Below, in pieces: positions 1-8,488 of a DNA stretch of 60,445 nucleotides. The position numbers and the translations under genes are program-made. Where the stretch lies: positions 1 to 60,445 of the forward strand of contig CALCZU010000015.1 in the NCBI GenBank assembly GCA_937903155.1. The letters are read 5' to 3'. The notes beneath the pieces are model-generated. The model made no database searches and was not told the origin of the DNA. It saw only the letters and a program-made list of their open reading frames with translations. How positions within the stretch are numbered: the first letter of the stretch is position 1; the number at the start of each line of letters is the position of its first letter. This DNA is from an uncultured Bdellovibrionales bacterium (GTDB lineage Bacteria; Bdellovibrionota; FAC87; UBA2466).

Positions 1-72
1 CCCACCCTGTTGGGCGCTATTCTCCTACTACCTATTTATCTTTTCAACAGAGCAAAGCAATCTCGCCGATAA
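1..72 (+). CDS. C-terminal end of a probable membrane protein (cut by window edge)
   Basis: Reading from base 1, the first forward frame is open to a TAA at 70-72. It gives about 23 residues: a hydrophobic stretch (LLGAILLLPIYLF) followed by a basic tail (NRAKQSRR), as expected for a last transmembrane helix with a positive cytoplasmic end. The last codons run into the left arm of a REP-like palindrome starting at 55. The start and most of the gene are outside the window, so no function can be given, and a chance open frame of this length cannot be excluded. Confidence 0.4.
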   Translation, partial: PTLLGAILLLPIYLFNRAKQSRR

Positions 73-130
73 CATGAGCGTTCTTTTGCGGCGAGATTGC
101 TTCGTCGCCTACGGCTCCTCGCAACGACGG
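55..130. repeat. REP-like palindromic element
   Basis: The arms AAGCAATCTCGCCG (55-68) and CGGCGAGATTGCTT (89-102) are exact reverse complements. They are followed by CGTCGCC...CTCCTCGCAACGACGG (to about 130), the same CGTC(G/A)TTGCGAGGAG core seen at other intergenic sites in this window. The element lies between two convergent gene ends, so the transcript could also form a terminator-like hairpin. Confidence 0.75.
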
Positions 131-159
131 CTTTTGACGACGGACTTTAATCGTACTTT

Positions 160-1698
160 CTACGAAAGCGGCTTGGGGCGATTTGTTTCTGACATCGGAA
201 TTTTGTAGACCGTTGGAAGTTCCTCGATCTTTTCGAAGGTTTTATTCAATGTGAAAAAGAAAGTGGTTCCTTGGCCAGGGCTAGATTCAGCCCAGATTTT
301 CCCACCGTGTGACTCGACGATTTTTTTACTGATGGCTAACCCTAAGCCTGTCCCCGGATATTTTGTTTTAGGGTGGAGTCGCTTAAAAGCATCAAAAATC
401 ATTTCGCATTGAGACATGTCCAAACCAATTCCATTGTCCTTAAAAGTAAAAAGCCACTGTTCTCCCTGTGGTTGCGCTCGAATATGAATTTCGGGTGGTT
501 TGTCGCCTCTAAATTTGATGGCGTTTGTGATGAGGTTTTGAAAAAGATGAACGAGTTGACTTCGGTCGCCACGAACTTCCGGAAGATCTGAAAAATAAAA
601 CTGGGTCTTTGTTTCTTCGACCAAAGGTTGAACGAGAGTGAGAATTTCTTGGACGAGTTTTAACGTGTTTACTCGCTCTTTTTTTGGCTCGGAGGTACCG
701 ACCAAGGAATAGTTTAAAAGATCGACAATCATCTGCTTCATCCGCTTCGTTCCATCGAGCGCTTGCTCGACGTATTGAGACGCTTCTGCATCGAAATGGG
801 ACTCACACTTTTTGGCGAGCAGTCCCACGTAGAGAGAGACCATTCGAAGAGGCTCTTGAAGGTCATGGGATGCGATGTAGGCAAATTGCTCGAGTGCTTC
901 GTTAGACCGCTCGAGACTCGTGGCGGCTTTTTTTAGTTTTTCCTCGGCAATCGCTTTTTCTTTCAAAGACTGCTCTAAAATTTCTCTTTTGCGAGCTTCA
1001 CTTTGTTCGAGGTCTTTTACGGTCTCTTTCAACTTTGTGATAGCAGGTCTGAAAATGAAAAAACCTTCCAAAATCAAAGTGAGTAAAGTTAATCCGAGCA
1101 AAAGGGACTCAATGACTTTCAAACGATAAATTCTCTGTCCACTTCGCTTTTCGTAAAAATTTGCGAGTTTGTCCATCTCGGTACGATAGAGAAATTCACT
1201 CCCCATCAACTGGCGTGAGAGACGGAGCGTTTCGTACGAATTTTTTTTATTCGACGAAAGATTCGGCTTTTTTGCCAGGAGTTGATCGACATTTTGGTGC
1301 ATCGATGCGAGGAGAGGATCCAAAACTTCGAAGTGCTTTTTGACTTCGGGGCTTTCCACTCCTTTCGAACCCGAACTGGGATCGCCTTGCTTTAAACTGA
1401 CATGATTTTTCTCAAACTCTTGAAAATTTGATTTCAACTTTCGGAAAATTGAGTCGTTTTCAAAACTTCGTGGAGACATTTGAATTTGGAGTGCGAGTTT
1501 TCCTTGCTCACGACTTTGAACGACGAGACTTTCTGCCCTTTGAATTTCTTCGTTGTCTAACGAATGGCGATACAAAGTCATTTGAATTAAGACCTGACCT
1601 AAGATTGCAAGAATCGCAATCGTGCCGAGTCCGATCAAATAGCGATACTTTAGGCTCTTCGCCCAAAAAAAGGGATGAGTTGCAAAGAAGCGTTTCAA
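160..1698 (-). CDS. Membrane-bound sensor histidine kinase
   Basis: This is a 512-residue sensor kinase. A first membrane segment (about residues 20-41) and a second (about 197-217) flank a roughly 150-residue periplasmic helical region that resembles PilJ/type-IV-pilus sensor N-termini. A coiled coil (about 222-270) leads to the HisKA helix with the phospho-acceptor His278 in IASHDLQEPLRM. The ATPase domain has the N box (NLITNAIKF), G1 (DNGIGLD) and G2 (GTGLGLAIS). Family knowledge: such proteins autophosphorylate and pass phosphate to a response regulator. None is adjacent. The kinase core closely resembles the second transmitter of the hybrid kinase at 57071-59569, whose neighbour is a single-domain regulator that could serve both. 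The signal sensed is unknown. Confidence 0.93.
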   Translation of the reverse strand: MKRFFATHPFFWAKSLKYRYLIGLGTIAILAILGQVLIQMTLYRHSLDNEEIQRAESLVVQSREQGKLALQIQMSPRSFENDSIFRKLKSNFQEFEKNHVSLKQGDPSSGSKGVESPEVKKHFEVLDPLLASMHQNVDQLLAKKPNLSSNKKNSYETLRLSRQLMGSEFLYRTEMDKLANFYEKRSGQRIYRLKVIESLLLGLTLLTLILEGFFIFRPAITKLKETVKDLEQSEARKREILEQSLKEKAIAEEKLKKAATSLERSNEALEQFAYIASHDLQEPLRMVSLYVGLLAKKCESHFDAEASQYVEQALDGTKRMKQMIVDLLNYSLVGTSEPKKERVNTLKLVQEILTLVQPLVEETKTQFYFSDLPEVRGDRSQLVHLFQNLITNAIKFRGDKPPEIHIRAQPQGEQWLFTFKDNGIGLDMSQCEMIFDAFKRLHPKTKYPGTGLGLAISKKIVESHGGKIWAESSPGQGTTFFFTLNKTFEKIEELPTVYKIPMSETNRPKPLS

Positions 1699-1760
1699 GA
1701 GTGGGGATTCTCCTCTAATTAATTGTTCACTACATTAGGGTACTATGGCAAGCTGGTGAA

Positions 1761-3050
1761 ATGAGATGCCTTAACGCTCAAGTCTGTCGACTGGTTGTGT
1801 TATTTTTTTCGCTCTCATTTTACTTTTCAAACGTCATTGCGAATGTTCTCGAAACACAGGAAACCCCTTCCGTTCAGTTGCATTGGTTAGATCCCACAGG
1901 ACAAACTTTAGAAGTGCCGTGGCAGACGCAAGGGTTCTGGGAGTGGAAGCCTAAAAATGGCGGATGGGCACCCTTTTATCGATTGCGAGTGACACTCCCG
2001 CCCGACTTTTCCTACCGAGTTGCACCTGAGTCCGCTGGGAATCTCCCGGAGACGAATCCGAAATTCATCGATCTAGTACTCACATCCCCTTTAGCGAGCT
2101 TTCCGCTTTCGCATTTCATCCCGCCCCTTCAAGCAGTGAAAGGAGGAGTCGCCGTCCGAGTTTGGTCTGAGAAAACCATTTTGATTATCCATCCCAGTTG
2201 CGGAGAGAAAACTCTCCCATTGGTGAAGGAAATCCACAAAGAAGGTTTCTTCTTTCTAGGAATCAGCTGTCTTGAAGAAAGCGGAAAGTGGAGAGCAGTC
2301 ATTAGCCCTTCAGATGATGCCGTTTGGAATGAAGAAGAATCGTTGCTGGCATTGACCGAAAGAGTCTCTTCTCTCTTAAATTCGAGCTCTCGACCGTTAG
2401 CTGCGAATGCACGGGGCGGAAGACCTTTTTCAAACGCGAAGGCAAAAGAATCCTTGGGTATAAATGGCTCGGTTTCGGCCGGCGAAATTTTCGGAGAATC
2501 TCCGACGGCAGAAATTCATGAATTTAATTTTTTCGCACGACTCGGGGCTACTTACCCGATTCTCGCCAATATTTTATCCACCGAGGCAAAAGTGCTCGCC
2601 GGAATCGGGTCGCTTGTCACCGCGTCTTCCACTCTTCTTCAATCAGATGTCTCGTTGAACTTTCGAATCTGGGATTTTTCCAACGGCGCGCACATAAAAG
2701 TTCGACCTGCACTCCAGTATTTTCTGTTTAAGAATTCCGAAGTCTGGGAACAAGCCGTTACGTCCATAGGGCCGAGTTTAGGTTTGTCTCTAAACGCAAG
2801 ACTTCCATGGGAACGCGTGGAGACACTTTCGTTTTTTCAAACCTATTTTACGATCGCTCCCTTAAATTCTTCTTTAGACCAGATCGCTTTTCGTCGGATA
2901 CAGTGGGATGTAGGAATTCAAATCCCCCTCTTTTTGCGTGACGATAAGACCCCATGGAATGCGGTATTTTCTCTCAGTCACTATCCCGATTCAAATCCAT
3001 CAACCTTAGAGTTGACATACGTCTCATTGGGAATCGCGACGTCACTCTAA
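1761..3050 (+). CDS. Exported protein with barrel-like C-terminal half, unrecognised
   Basis: This 429-residue protein begins with a signal peptide (basic start, hydrophobic VVLFFSLSFYFSNVIA, then NVLET). The N-terminal half (about 30-200) is a soluble region with two Cys (HPSCGEK, GISCLEE). From about residue 240 the sequence alternates polar and aromatic or hydrophobic residues in 8-10 residue strands and ends in a short hydrophobic strand, suggesting an outer-membrane beta-barrel. I recognise no family. The domain order resembles the gene at 6965. A TACTAT box lies 14 bases before the ATG and no clear Shine-Dalgarno is present. It starts 62 bases from the divergent kinase gene, so the two may share a control region. 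Confidence 0.75.
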   Translation: MRCLNAQVCRLVVLFFSLSFYFSNVIANVLETQETPSVQLHWLDPTGQTLEVPWQTQGFWEWKPKNGGWAPFYRLRVTLPPDFSYRVAPESAGNLPETNPKFIDLVLTSPLASFPLSHFIPPLQAVKGGVAVRVWSEKTILIIHPSCGEKTLPLVKEIHKEGFFFLGISCLEESGKWRAVISPSDDAVWNEEESLLALTERVSSLLNSSSRPLAANARGGRPFSNAKAKESLGINGSVSAGEIFGESPTAEIHEFNFFARLGATYPILANILSTEAKVLAGIGSLVTASSTLLQSDVSLNFRIWDFSNGAHIKVRPALQYFLFKNSEVWEQAVTSIGPSLGLSLNARLPWERVETLSFFQTYFTIAPLNSSLDQIAFRRIQWDVGIQIPLFLRDDKTPWNAVFSLSHYPDSNPSTLELTYVSLGIATSL

Positions 3051-3097
3051 ATGCCGTGCAAATTGATTTTCGAATTCCGGAGGCGTAAATTGTTTAA

Positions 3098-3589
3098 ATG
3101 CAATTCATCTGGGCGTTTTTTTTGTTTTTTGTTATCTCCTGTGGAATCCACAAGAAAGAAAAAGGACTTGAGAATGCTCCATCTTCACCCACCCCCGTGA
3201 GCGCAACTCCTGAAACTCCAATGAACTCAGATTGGATTTTCGGAACATTTAAAACTTCTCCGCAGCTAACTGAAGAGTCTGCTCTTTGGAAAAAAACGGC
3301 TTATCAAACCCTTCAGATTAAAAATGACGAAATTCAATTCGCCACATTCTGCAAATTTGAGGGGCAGGTGAATACGGAATTCTCAGCGACGATCCGATCA
3401 AAAATTGAGATCGATACCGAGCATAGAACCTTCAAGATTATCGACAATCTCTACGAGACGGCCACCATGGGAGACAAGATTTGCCATGCGAAAACGACCC
3501 CTGGAACTTTTTCCTACGGAAAAAAAGGAAACTCACTTCTGATTTTTACCGTCGATTTGTCTCAGCAATACCAATACGAAAAATTTTAA
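3098..3589 (+). CDS. Putative small lipoprotein
   Basis: This 163-residue protein has a short signal ending in a lipobox (FFVISC), which would make Cys15 the lipidated residue, followed by a Pro/Thr-rich linker (about 25-42). The rest looks like a small beta-rich domain of about 110 residues, with one Cys in TFCKFEGQ and one in DKICHAKT that could pair. GGAGG lies at 3079-3083, about 14 bases before the ATG, which is further than usual. No family is recognised. It may be cotranscribed with the preceding exported protein (47-base gap). Confidence 0.7.
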   Translation: MQFIWAFFLFFVISCGIHKKEKGLENAPSSPTPVSATPETPMNSDWIFGTFKTSPQLTEESALWKKTAYQTLQIKNDEIQFATFCKFEGQVNTEFSATIRSKIEIDTEHRTFKIIDNLYETATMGDKICHAKTTPGTFSYGKKGNSLLIFTVDLSQQYQYEKF

Positions 3590-3656
3590 TTTCGCGTTCT
3601 CAGGACCGATGCCAGTTAGAAATTGACTCATCGCATATAAAATATTAAAGTGCGGC

Positions 3657-6083
3657 ATGAGTTTTCGTGATTTCAAAAATTTATTAATAATATCAGGGGC
3701 TTTAGCGATATCCGCCTGCACGAAAATTCCCCCTCAAAGGTCGCTTCCCGGTCCAGCCCCCCTTCCTATCGACAGTATCCATCTCAACACCCAATTGACG
3801 GTGCCGGATATTCGAAAGGTTTTTACGGCTCTCAATCAAGACGGAAAATTAAACAGTTTAAAAACTTGGTTTGAAAACGTTCCCGAAGAAGACTTACGCG
3901 GACTCGCTCAAGTGTTTTCTTCCGAGCTGTATGAATCAGCTTTAGACTCGACGGGCCTCGTTCAGATTTTGCACGAAAGAAGCGATAAACAGGGATTCAC
4001 CGCCTGGAAAAAATCCAATCCTTTTTCAGTAAATCCCGCACAATGGGTTCTCTGGAATTATTTAAAGGACTCGGCGTTTACTGTCCTCTTTCCTCAACAC
4101 ACAAGTGTCTTCGATTTGGATGTTCAAAACTTTTTAAACCAGATTCCAAATCATTTCGAAAGTTACGAACACTTGTCTGATTTGGAATTTAGGGAAGTGG
4201 ATAAAGCAAAAATTTCTCTCGAGGTGAGATCTCTTCTTGCAAATGAGAACTTAAAAAAAGAAACCGTTTCGTTTTTCTCTAAAATGTCAGAGGATTCGTT
4301 TTCTAGAAGATTTTTTCAATCGCTTACTCAATCGAGAAAGACAGATCCGAAGAGTTTTGCGGCATTTTCTAATGCACTCTCAAAATTTGCTTCGCCTGAA
4401 GAAGATCCAGCCGAATCGAAACTGCAGCAGCTTTTAGAATCGTTAAAAGCGATTGATACCCCTCCGAAAGAGTTTTTCACAACCGCTAGTAAATATCTCG
4501 AAAAACATCCCGTCTACCGTCAAAGTATTGCGCTCATGTTTGAGCCGCTCCTCACGGCGAGCATTTTCAACGAGGCAATGGTATCGATTAAAGAAAGCTT
4601 CGAGACATCCGAAGACTTTAAGTTGCTTTCAGAGCTTCCCCGAAAAAAGCCAACGGATCTCCCGACAGAAGCTTTCAAAACAGTTTACGAAAAAATAGAG
4701 AAAGCGCTTCTTCCTCATTTCACGGTCAACGTAAAATACGATCCACTTTTAAATTTTTACGCGTATCTCATGACTCGGACGCTCGAAGAATATAGTCGTG
4801 TCAATTTCGAGAAGCTCGGATTAGAAAAATCACAAAAAATTTGGGAGATGCCTCTAAAGCCTCTGCCCGAGCCCGTTTTTCAAATCAAGTTCGTCGTCGA
4901 CACAGAAAAAGGAACTCTGTCCGAAGATTGGCAAAACGATCTTCAGCATTTAAATTCCACAACGCTCAGGGTTTTAAAAACCCTCTTACCCGAAAAAGAA
5001 ATCTTTAAGAAAGCTTATTATACTTTTGATCCCACTAAGATGGATCCTCCAGTGGAAACGCTCACGCTAGATTCTATTTTAAATTTTTCCCTAAAACGAA
5101 CATTTGAGATGAGACCTGCCGTCGAGCCAGGAATTATCCTTCAAAACGTTTTGGCCGCTATGAATCTGAGACAGTTTGACAAAAATGAAACACTTCTCAC
5201 ATTCTTTTTAAAGCTCGCCGCAAAAATCGACACTTCCGATATCGAAATGGTCGACACTTATCTTTTCCATCGTCTCACTTTGCAGGACTATACTCCGACA
5301 ACTCTCCCTCTGGTTTATCAAATGTTTGGAGACAACGAGGAATACAAAGAAAATCTGACACAGATTTTTAATTGTTTTAGGCTCCTTCACGATTTACATC
5401 ATTTAGGGACAGAGAATATCTCCGGCTTAAAACTTCCCTGGGCCTATCTGAATGAATTGGGTTCGGTGACTAAGGCCAACTCCGAAAACATCACGGTCTT
5501 CAGTCAGCTTTTTAAAACGCTTTTATCTTCCGAAGTTTTTAAACTATCTCGTTCGAAAGATTACTCAGAACTTTTGCGAATTATTCGAAACCCTAACCTC
5601 ATCGCACAGTCTTTTTACTCACTCTCATTTCTGACGGAGGAAGATTTCGCGGTCTTCTCGCAAAGGGTGCAAAATCTAAATACCAAAGACAGCTGGAGTT
5701 TCTTGCAAAAACTCTCTACGGAATCTCCGAATGAGTTTGATTCCGCGCTCAAAAAAATTATCGAAAAACATATCCATCTTTTACCCAATGAGGATGATCT
5801 CACGGCTAAAGAACGAAAATGGTTGGTATTATTTTCAAAGTCTAAACAATTTAGAACGCTCCACCGAATTTTCACGAAAAATGGTTCAAAAGAAAACACC
5901 GCCCAATTCCTAAAAGAGTTAAAAAACTTTTCTAAGACGGGACAACTTACAAGAGCGCTCGACTATTTATCGCGAATTCAAAACGATCGCATGCGCGCTC
6001 TTTCGCAGACGCTGCTTGAGCTCGAAAAAAAAGGCGAACTAGGCGCCTTGCTCGACACTCTTATTTCGGTAACGGGTTTGTGA
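3657..6083 (+). CDS. Large alpha-helical lipoprotein, unrecognised
   Basis: This 808-residue protein has a clear lipoprotein signal ending in ALAISAC (Cys21), followed by a Pro-rich linker. After that it is almost entirely predicted helix: strings of 15-25 residue amphipathic segments rich in Leu, Phe, Lys and Glu, with no catalytic motif I can see. The style resembles a long helical-repeat scaffold, but I could not define a repeat unit. Upstream, TATAAAATATTAA ends about 8 bases before the ATG and there is no Shine-Dalgarno, so the mRNA may be nearly leaderless. The protein at 30095 has a similar build (lipobox, then long helical body). Function is unknown; periplasmic or outer-membrane anchoring is inferred. 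Confidence 0.8.
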   Translation: MSFRDFKNLLIISGALAISACTKIPPQRSLPGPAPLPIDSIHLNTQLTVPDIRKVFTALNQDGKLNSLKTWFENVPEEDLRGLAQVFSSELYESALDSTGLVQILHERSDKQGFTAWKKSNPFSVNPAQWVLWNYLKDSAFTVLFPQHTSVFDLDVQNFLNQIPNHFESYEHLSDLEFREVDKAKISLEVRSLLANENLKKETVSFFSKMSEDSFSRRFFQSLTQSRKTDPKSFAAFSNALSKFASPEEDPAESKLQQLLESLKAIDTPPKEFFTTASKYLEKHPVYRQSIALMFEPLLTASIFNEAMVSIKESFETSEDFKLLSELPRKKPTDLPTEAFKTVYEKIEKALLPHFTVNVKYDPLLNFYAYLMTRTLEEYSRVNFEKLGLEKSQKIWEMPLKPLPEPVFQIKFVVDTEKGTLSEDWQNDLQHLNSTTLRVLKTLLPEKEIFKKAYYTFDPTKMDPPVETLTLDSILNFSLKRTFEMRPAVEPGIILQNVLAAMNLRQFDKNETLLTFFLKLAAKIDTSDIEMVDTYLFHRLTLQDYTPTTLPLVYQMFGDNEEYKENLTQIFNCFRLLHDLHHLGTENISGLKLPWAYLNELGSVTKANSENITVFSQLFKTLLSSEVFKLSRSKDYSELLRIIRNPNLIAQSFYSLSFLTEEDFAVFSQRVQNLNTKDSWSFLQKLSTESPNEFDSALKKIIEKHIHLLPNEDDLTAKERKWLVLFSKSKQFRTLHRIFTKNGSKENTAQFLKELKNFSKTGQLTRALDYLSRIQNDRMRALSQTLLELEKKGELGALLDTLISVTGL

Positions 6084-6429
6084 AAGAAGCCCCAATTTGG
6101 TGCGGTCTTCCGAATTTTCCAAAAGACGCAAAGTTGCAAAAACGTCTTCCAAACGATCCCGCATCGATAATCGTGACATGGCGAGAGCTTCGTAACTCCG
6201 CGATTCTTTTTTGATAAGCGATTTTGTAAGAAGAGACATGAGGGGTTTCATGAATCATTGTCCCCGCTCCGACGGACGCGCCAAGGGCGTACGCCGCTTT
6301 CGTGCGAGTATTTCCCTTGGACAAACTTTTCAGGGTTTTTAAATCTTTAGCTTTTACGATAGACCGACCGCCCACAGTCCAAACAGGGATCTGCTTGAGA
6401 TCGGGATTCAAGATATCATCTTCCAACAC
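6061..6429 (-). CDS. Doubtful reading frame, possible convergent gene or remnant
   Basis: A 122-residue frame with a GTG start, overlapping the end of the upstream lipoprotein gene by 23 bases tail to tail. Its first half reads like protein (VWTVGGRSIVKAKDLKTL, then GASVGAGTMIHETPH). The frame stays open about 125 bases upstream of the GTG without another good start. The other minus frame and the plus frames are also largely open here. One plus frame begins with a GTG overlapping the upstream TGA (6080-6083) and runs about 43 codons. I cannot decide which frame, if any, is expressed; a decayed gene is equally possible. Confidence 0.3.
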   Translation of the reverse strand: MLEDDILNPDLKQIPVWTVGGRSIVKAKDLKTLKSLSKGNTRTKAAYALGASVGAGTMIHETPHVSSYKIAYQKRIAELRSSRHVTIIDAGSFGRRFCNFASFGKFGRPHQIGASFTNPLPK

Positions 6430-6440
6430 GATGGACGTCG

Positions 6441-6824
6441 ATGTTTTACCTCTGCCGTAGTCGCGACTCGTTCGGATTACAAAAACCCGGTGAAATTTCC
6501 CCGCCGATGCATATGGGAACGATGGGATCCCGACCCGCGCAGTCTTTAAGGATTACCACCCTCGCAAAACCTGTCAGCGCGACTTGTGCAACCGCGGTCT
6601 ACGGTAATTACGCAGCCACTTACGAAAGAAATTGTTGGTGCACCAACGACAATATTTCCATTGTGGGAAATACGGTGACCTTCAATGTGGCGGCACAGCA
6701 AAATATTTTGCTCGGATCTCGAGCAACTTTGGAAATTATTTCGCAAACCCGCGGTTATCTCACCGCTCCCAATACCGGAACGGACGCCTGTCAGTTCAAT
6801 TGGTCAATTGTCACCCAGCCCTGA
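6441..6824 (+). CDS. Possible truncated exported protein
   Basis: A 127-residue frame. The last 80 residues look genuine: a beta-rich segment (NDNISIVGNTVTFNVAAQ, ending NWSIVTQP) with four Cys (SATCATA, RNCWCT, TDACQF) suited to disulphides outside the cytoplasm. The N-terminus (MFYLCRSRDSFGLQ) is not a signal peptide, and no ribosome site or promoter is evident. It may be the tail of a larger secreted protein whose front was lost, which fits the messy reading frames just upstream. No family is recognised. Confidence 0.4.
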   Translation: MFYLCRSRDSFGLQKPGEISPPMHMGTMGSRPAQSLRITTLAKPVSATCATAVYGNYAATYERNCWCTNDNISIVGNTVTFNVAAQQNILLGSRATLEIISQTRGYLTAPNTGTDACQFNWSIVTQP

Positions 6825-6954
6825 AAACTTACACACCAAATCATTTTCTCAAGTGATTGCTTTTTCTCAGTTTTTCCTTTCAAGACTCGCGTCGTAATTG
6901 TGAAGGTTTTCTCATGTTTCAGATTCTGACGTCCGATAAGTAAGTGCAGGTCTT

Positions 6955-6960
6955 TATACT
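6955..6960 (+). promoter_or_regulatory. Possible -10 box for the exported protein at 6965
   Basis: TATACT ends four bases before the ATG at 6965. No good -35 or Shine-Dalgarno is seen. If used, transcription would begin at or next to the start codon. Confidence 0.3.
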
Positions 6961-6964
6961 CACA

Positions 6965-8425
6965 ATGACTTTCAAAACCTCAAATTTCCGAGTTTTTACA
7001 AGAGCGCTGGCGCTCTGCTTACTCTGCGTTTGCACGCTTGCGTTTTCGGACAGTGAACCTTTGAAAGTTCCTGGCTCGGATTATCTCGAAGTCATTCCTT
7101 TAAGCGAACCCAATGAAAGGTTTCCTCTCGATAACAAGATTTTATCAACCCTTACATTTTATAAAAACGAGCAAGTAGAAGTTTTGTTCAAAGGGGTTTT
7201 GTCCGAAGGTTGCGAAATCTCCTACCTCGGAAAATCTCTTCTTCTCGAAGACAAAAAAACTTGGGAAACAAAAATAAAAGTAAAGGGAGACCCGAAGGCC
7301 ATCACTTTTGAGTTTACAGACGCTCGCGGAAATAAAAGTGAGATCCGATTTTTTCTCGCATGGAAAAATAATCCACCCTCATTTCATCTCAAAATTAAAG
7401 AAGCCGGCGAGACCAGAGCAAAAAGCTATTCGCAAGGCGTTGATTCGGACTTTGTGATCGCGCCTTTTGTCCAACTTTACCGTTTGGGGACACCCGTCGA
7501 AGCCATCACGCTGAGCGAAGGGAACTCGCCTTCTCTAAATTTCCGAATTTTTTACCCTTCCCAGACGGCGCAAGCCCCGATGATGTGGACGTTTAAAATT
7601 TTCGATGCTTCATCTAAAGTCGTCTTCAAACAGGAAGGCAACGAAGCATTCCCCTCAAGCTTTGCATGGCCCGATCTAAAACGTATTCTTGTCGCCGGAG
7701 AAGAATATACCTACCAACTGAGTGGAATGTCCGACAGCCAGGCCTTTTTAAGTCCCGAATTAAAATTCGCAGTTGAAAAAAATCCACCGAGCAAGTGGAC
7801 GGTCACACCTAGCGCACGATTTTCCATTCTGCGACTGAAGGCCGTTGACGATAATAACGAAAAAGCGGGCGCGACGCTTCCTTCTGGACTCAGCCCAGGT
7901 ATTGGATTGAGAGTCGACCGGATGTGGGGCAATCGATTTCGATCGTCTGTCGAGTTTAAATTGGATAAGTACGGATTTACTGAACCTCGCAGTGGACTGT
8001 CTATCGGAGAGCCTACCTATTTTAGCGCAATGATGGGCGGCGGGATTGTCGGAAATGATGTTTCATTCGAGGTCCTCTTAGGGTTACAAAGCGAACTCAT
8101 TTTAAGAAGTGTCGGTACGACGCTCGGATTCGATACGATTTTACTTCCGAGAATTCAAAGTAGTCTCGCCTATCGTTTTCTGGAGTCTGAAAATTACGAC
8201 TTAAACATGGAATTCGGCTTAGGATACGAAATGGGGAGCGCGCAACCCGTCTATTCCACTTATTCTGTCTTCGATGCTTACGGAAAACTTCGACTGACTT
8301 ATCCTTTAGCAAAAACAACGCTGACCCCTGCTTTCTCGATCTCTCAAAAGAAGCTTCCAACTTCGATCGTGACAGAAAACTTTACCCTCTTTCTATTTGA
8401 ATTTGCGGTTTCGTTCTTTCCCTAA
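6965..8425 (+). CDS. Exported protein with barrel-like C-terminal half, unrecognised
   Basis: I chose the ATG at 6965 (486 residues) over a GTG seven codons earlier because the ATG gives a standard signal peptide (basic start, then TRALALCLLCVCTLAFS). Residues up to about 270 form a soluble, beta-rich region that looks like one or more Ig-like domains (for example KGDPKAITFEFTDARGN). From about residue 280 amphipathic strands run to a terminal hydrophobic stretch (FTLFLFEFAVSFFP), typical of an outer-membrane barrel end. No named family is recognised. Its domain order parallels the gene at 1761, so the two may do related work at the cell surface. Confidence 0.75.
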   Translation: MTFKTSNFRVFTRALALCLLCVCTLAFSDSEPLKVPGSDYLEVIPLSEPNERFPLDNKILSTLTFYKNEQVEVLFKGVLSEGCEISYLGKSLLLEDKKTWETKIKVKGDPKAITFEFTDARGNKSEIRFFLAWKNNPPSFHLKIKEAGETRAKSYSQGVDSDFVIAPFVQLYRLGTPVEAITLSEGNSPSLNFRIFYPSQTAQAPMMWTFKIFDASSKVVFKQEGNEAFPSSFAWPDLKRILVAGEEYTYQLSGMSDSQAFLSPELKFAVEKNPPSKWTVTPSARFSILRLKAVDDNNEKAGATLPSGLSPGIGLRVDRMWGNRFRSSVEFKLDKYGFTEPRSGLSIGEPTYFSAMMGGGIVGNDVSFEVLLGLQSELILRSVGTTLGFDTILLPRIQSSLAYRFLESENYDLNMEFGLGYEMGSAQPVYSTYSVFDAYGKLRLTYPLAKTTLTPAFSISQKKLPTSIVTENFTLFLFEFAVSFFP

Positions 8426-8443
8426 CGCCCACTCCGAGTGGAT

Positions 8444-8472
8444 TTGACGTTCCTTCGACAGAGTGTTGTTAT
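8444..8472 (+). promoter_or_regulatory. Predicted promoter of the kinase at 8489
   Basis: TTGACG (8444-8449), a 17-base spacer and TGTTAT (8467-8472). The expected transcript start near 8479 is about 10 bases before the ATG at 8489. The site lies downstream of the alternative GTG at 8438, which argues against that start. Confidence 0.45.
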
Positions 8473-8488
8473 TTCATCTGACAATACG

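Noticed and set aside
8438..8488. Upstream GTG start for the second kinase
   Set aside because: It would precede the likely promoter at 8444-8472 and add a leader before the first membrane helix.
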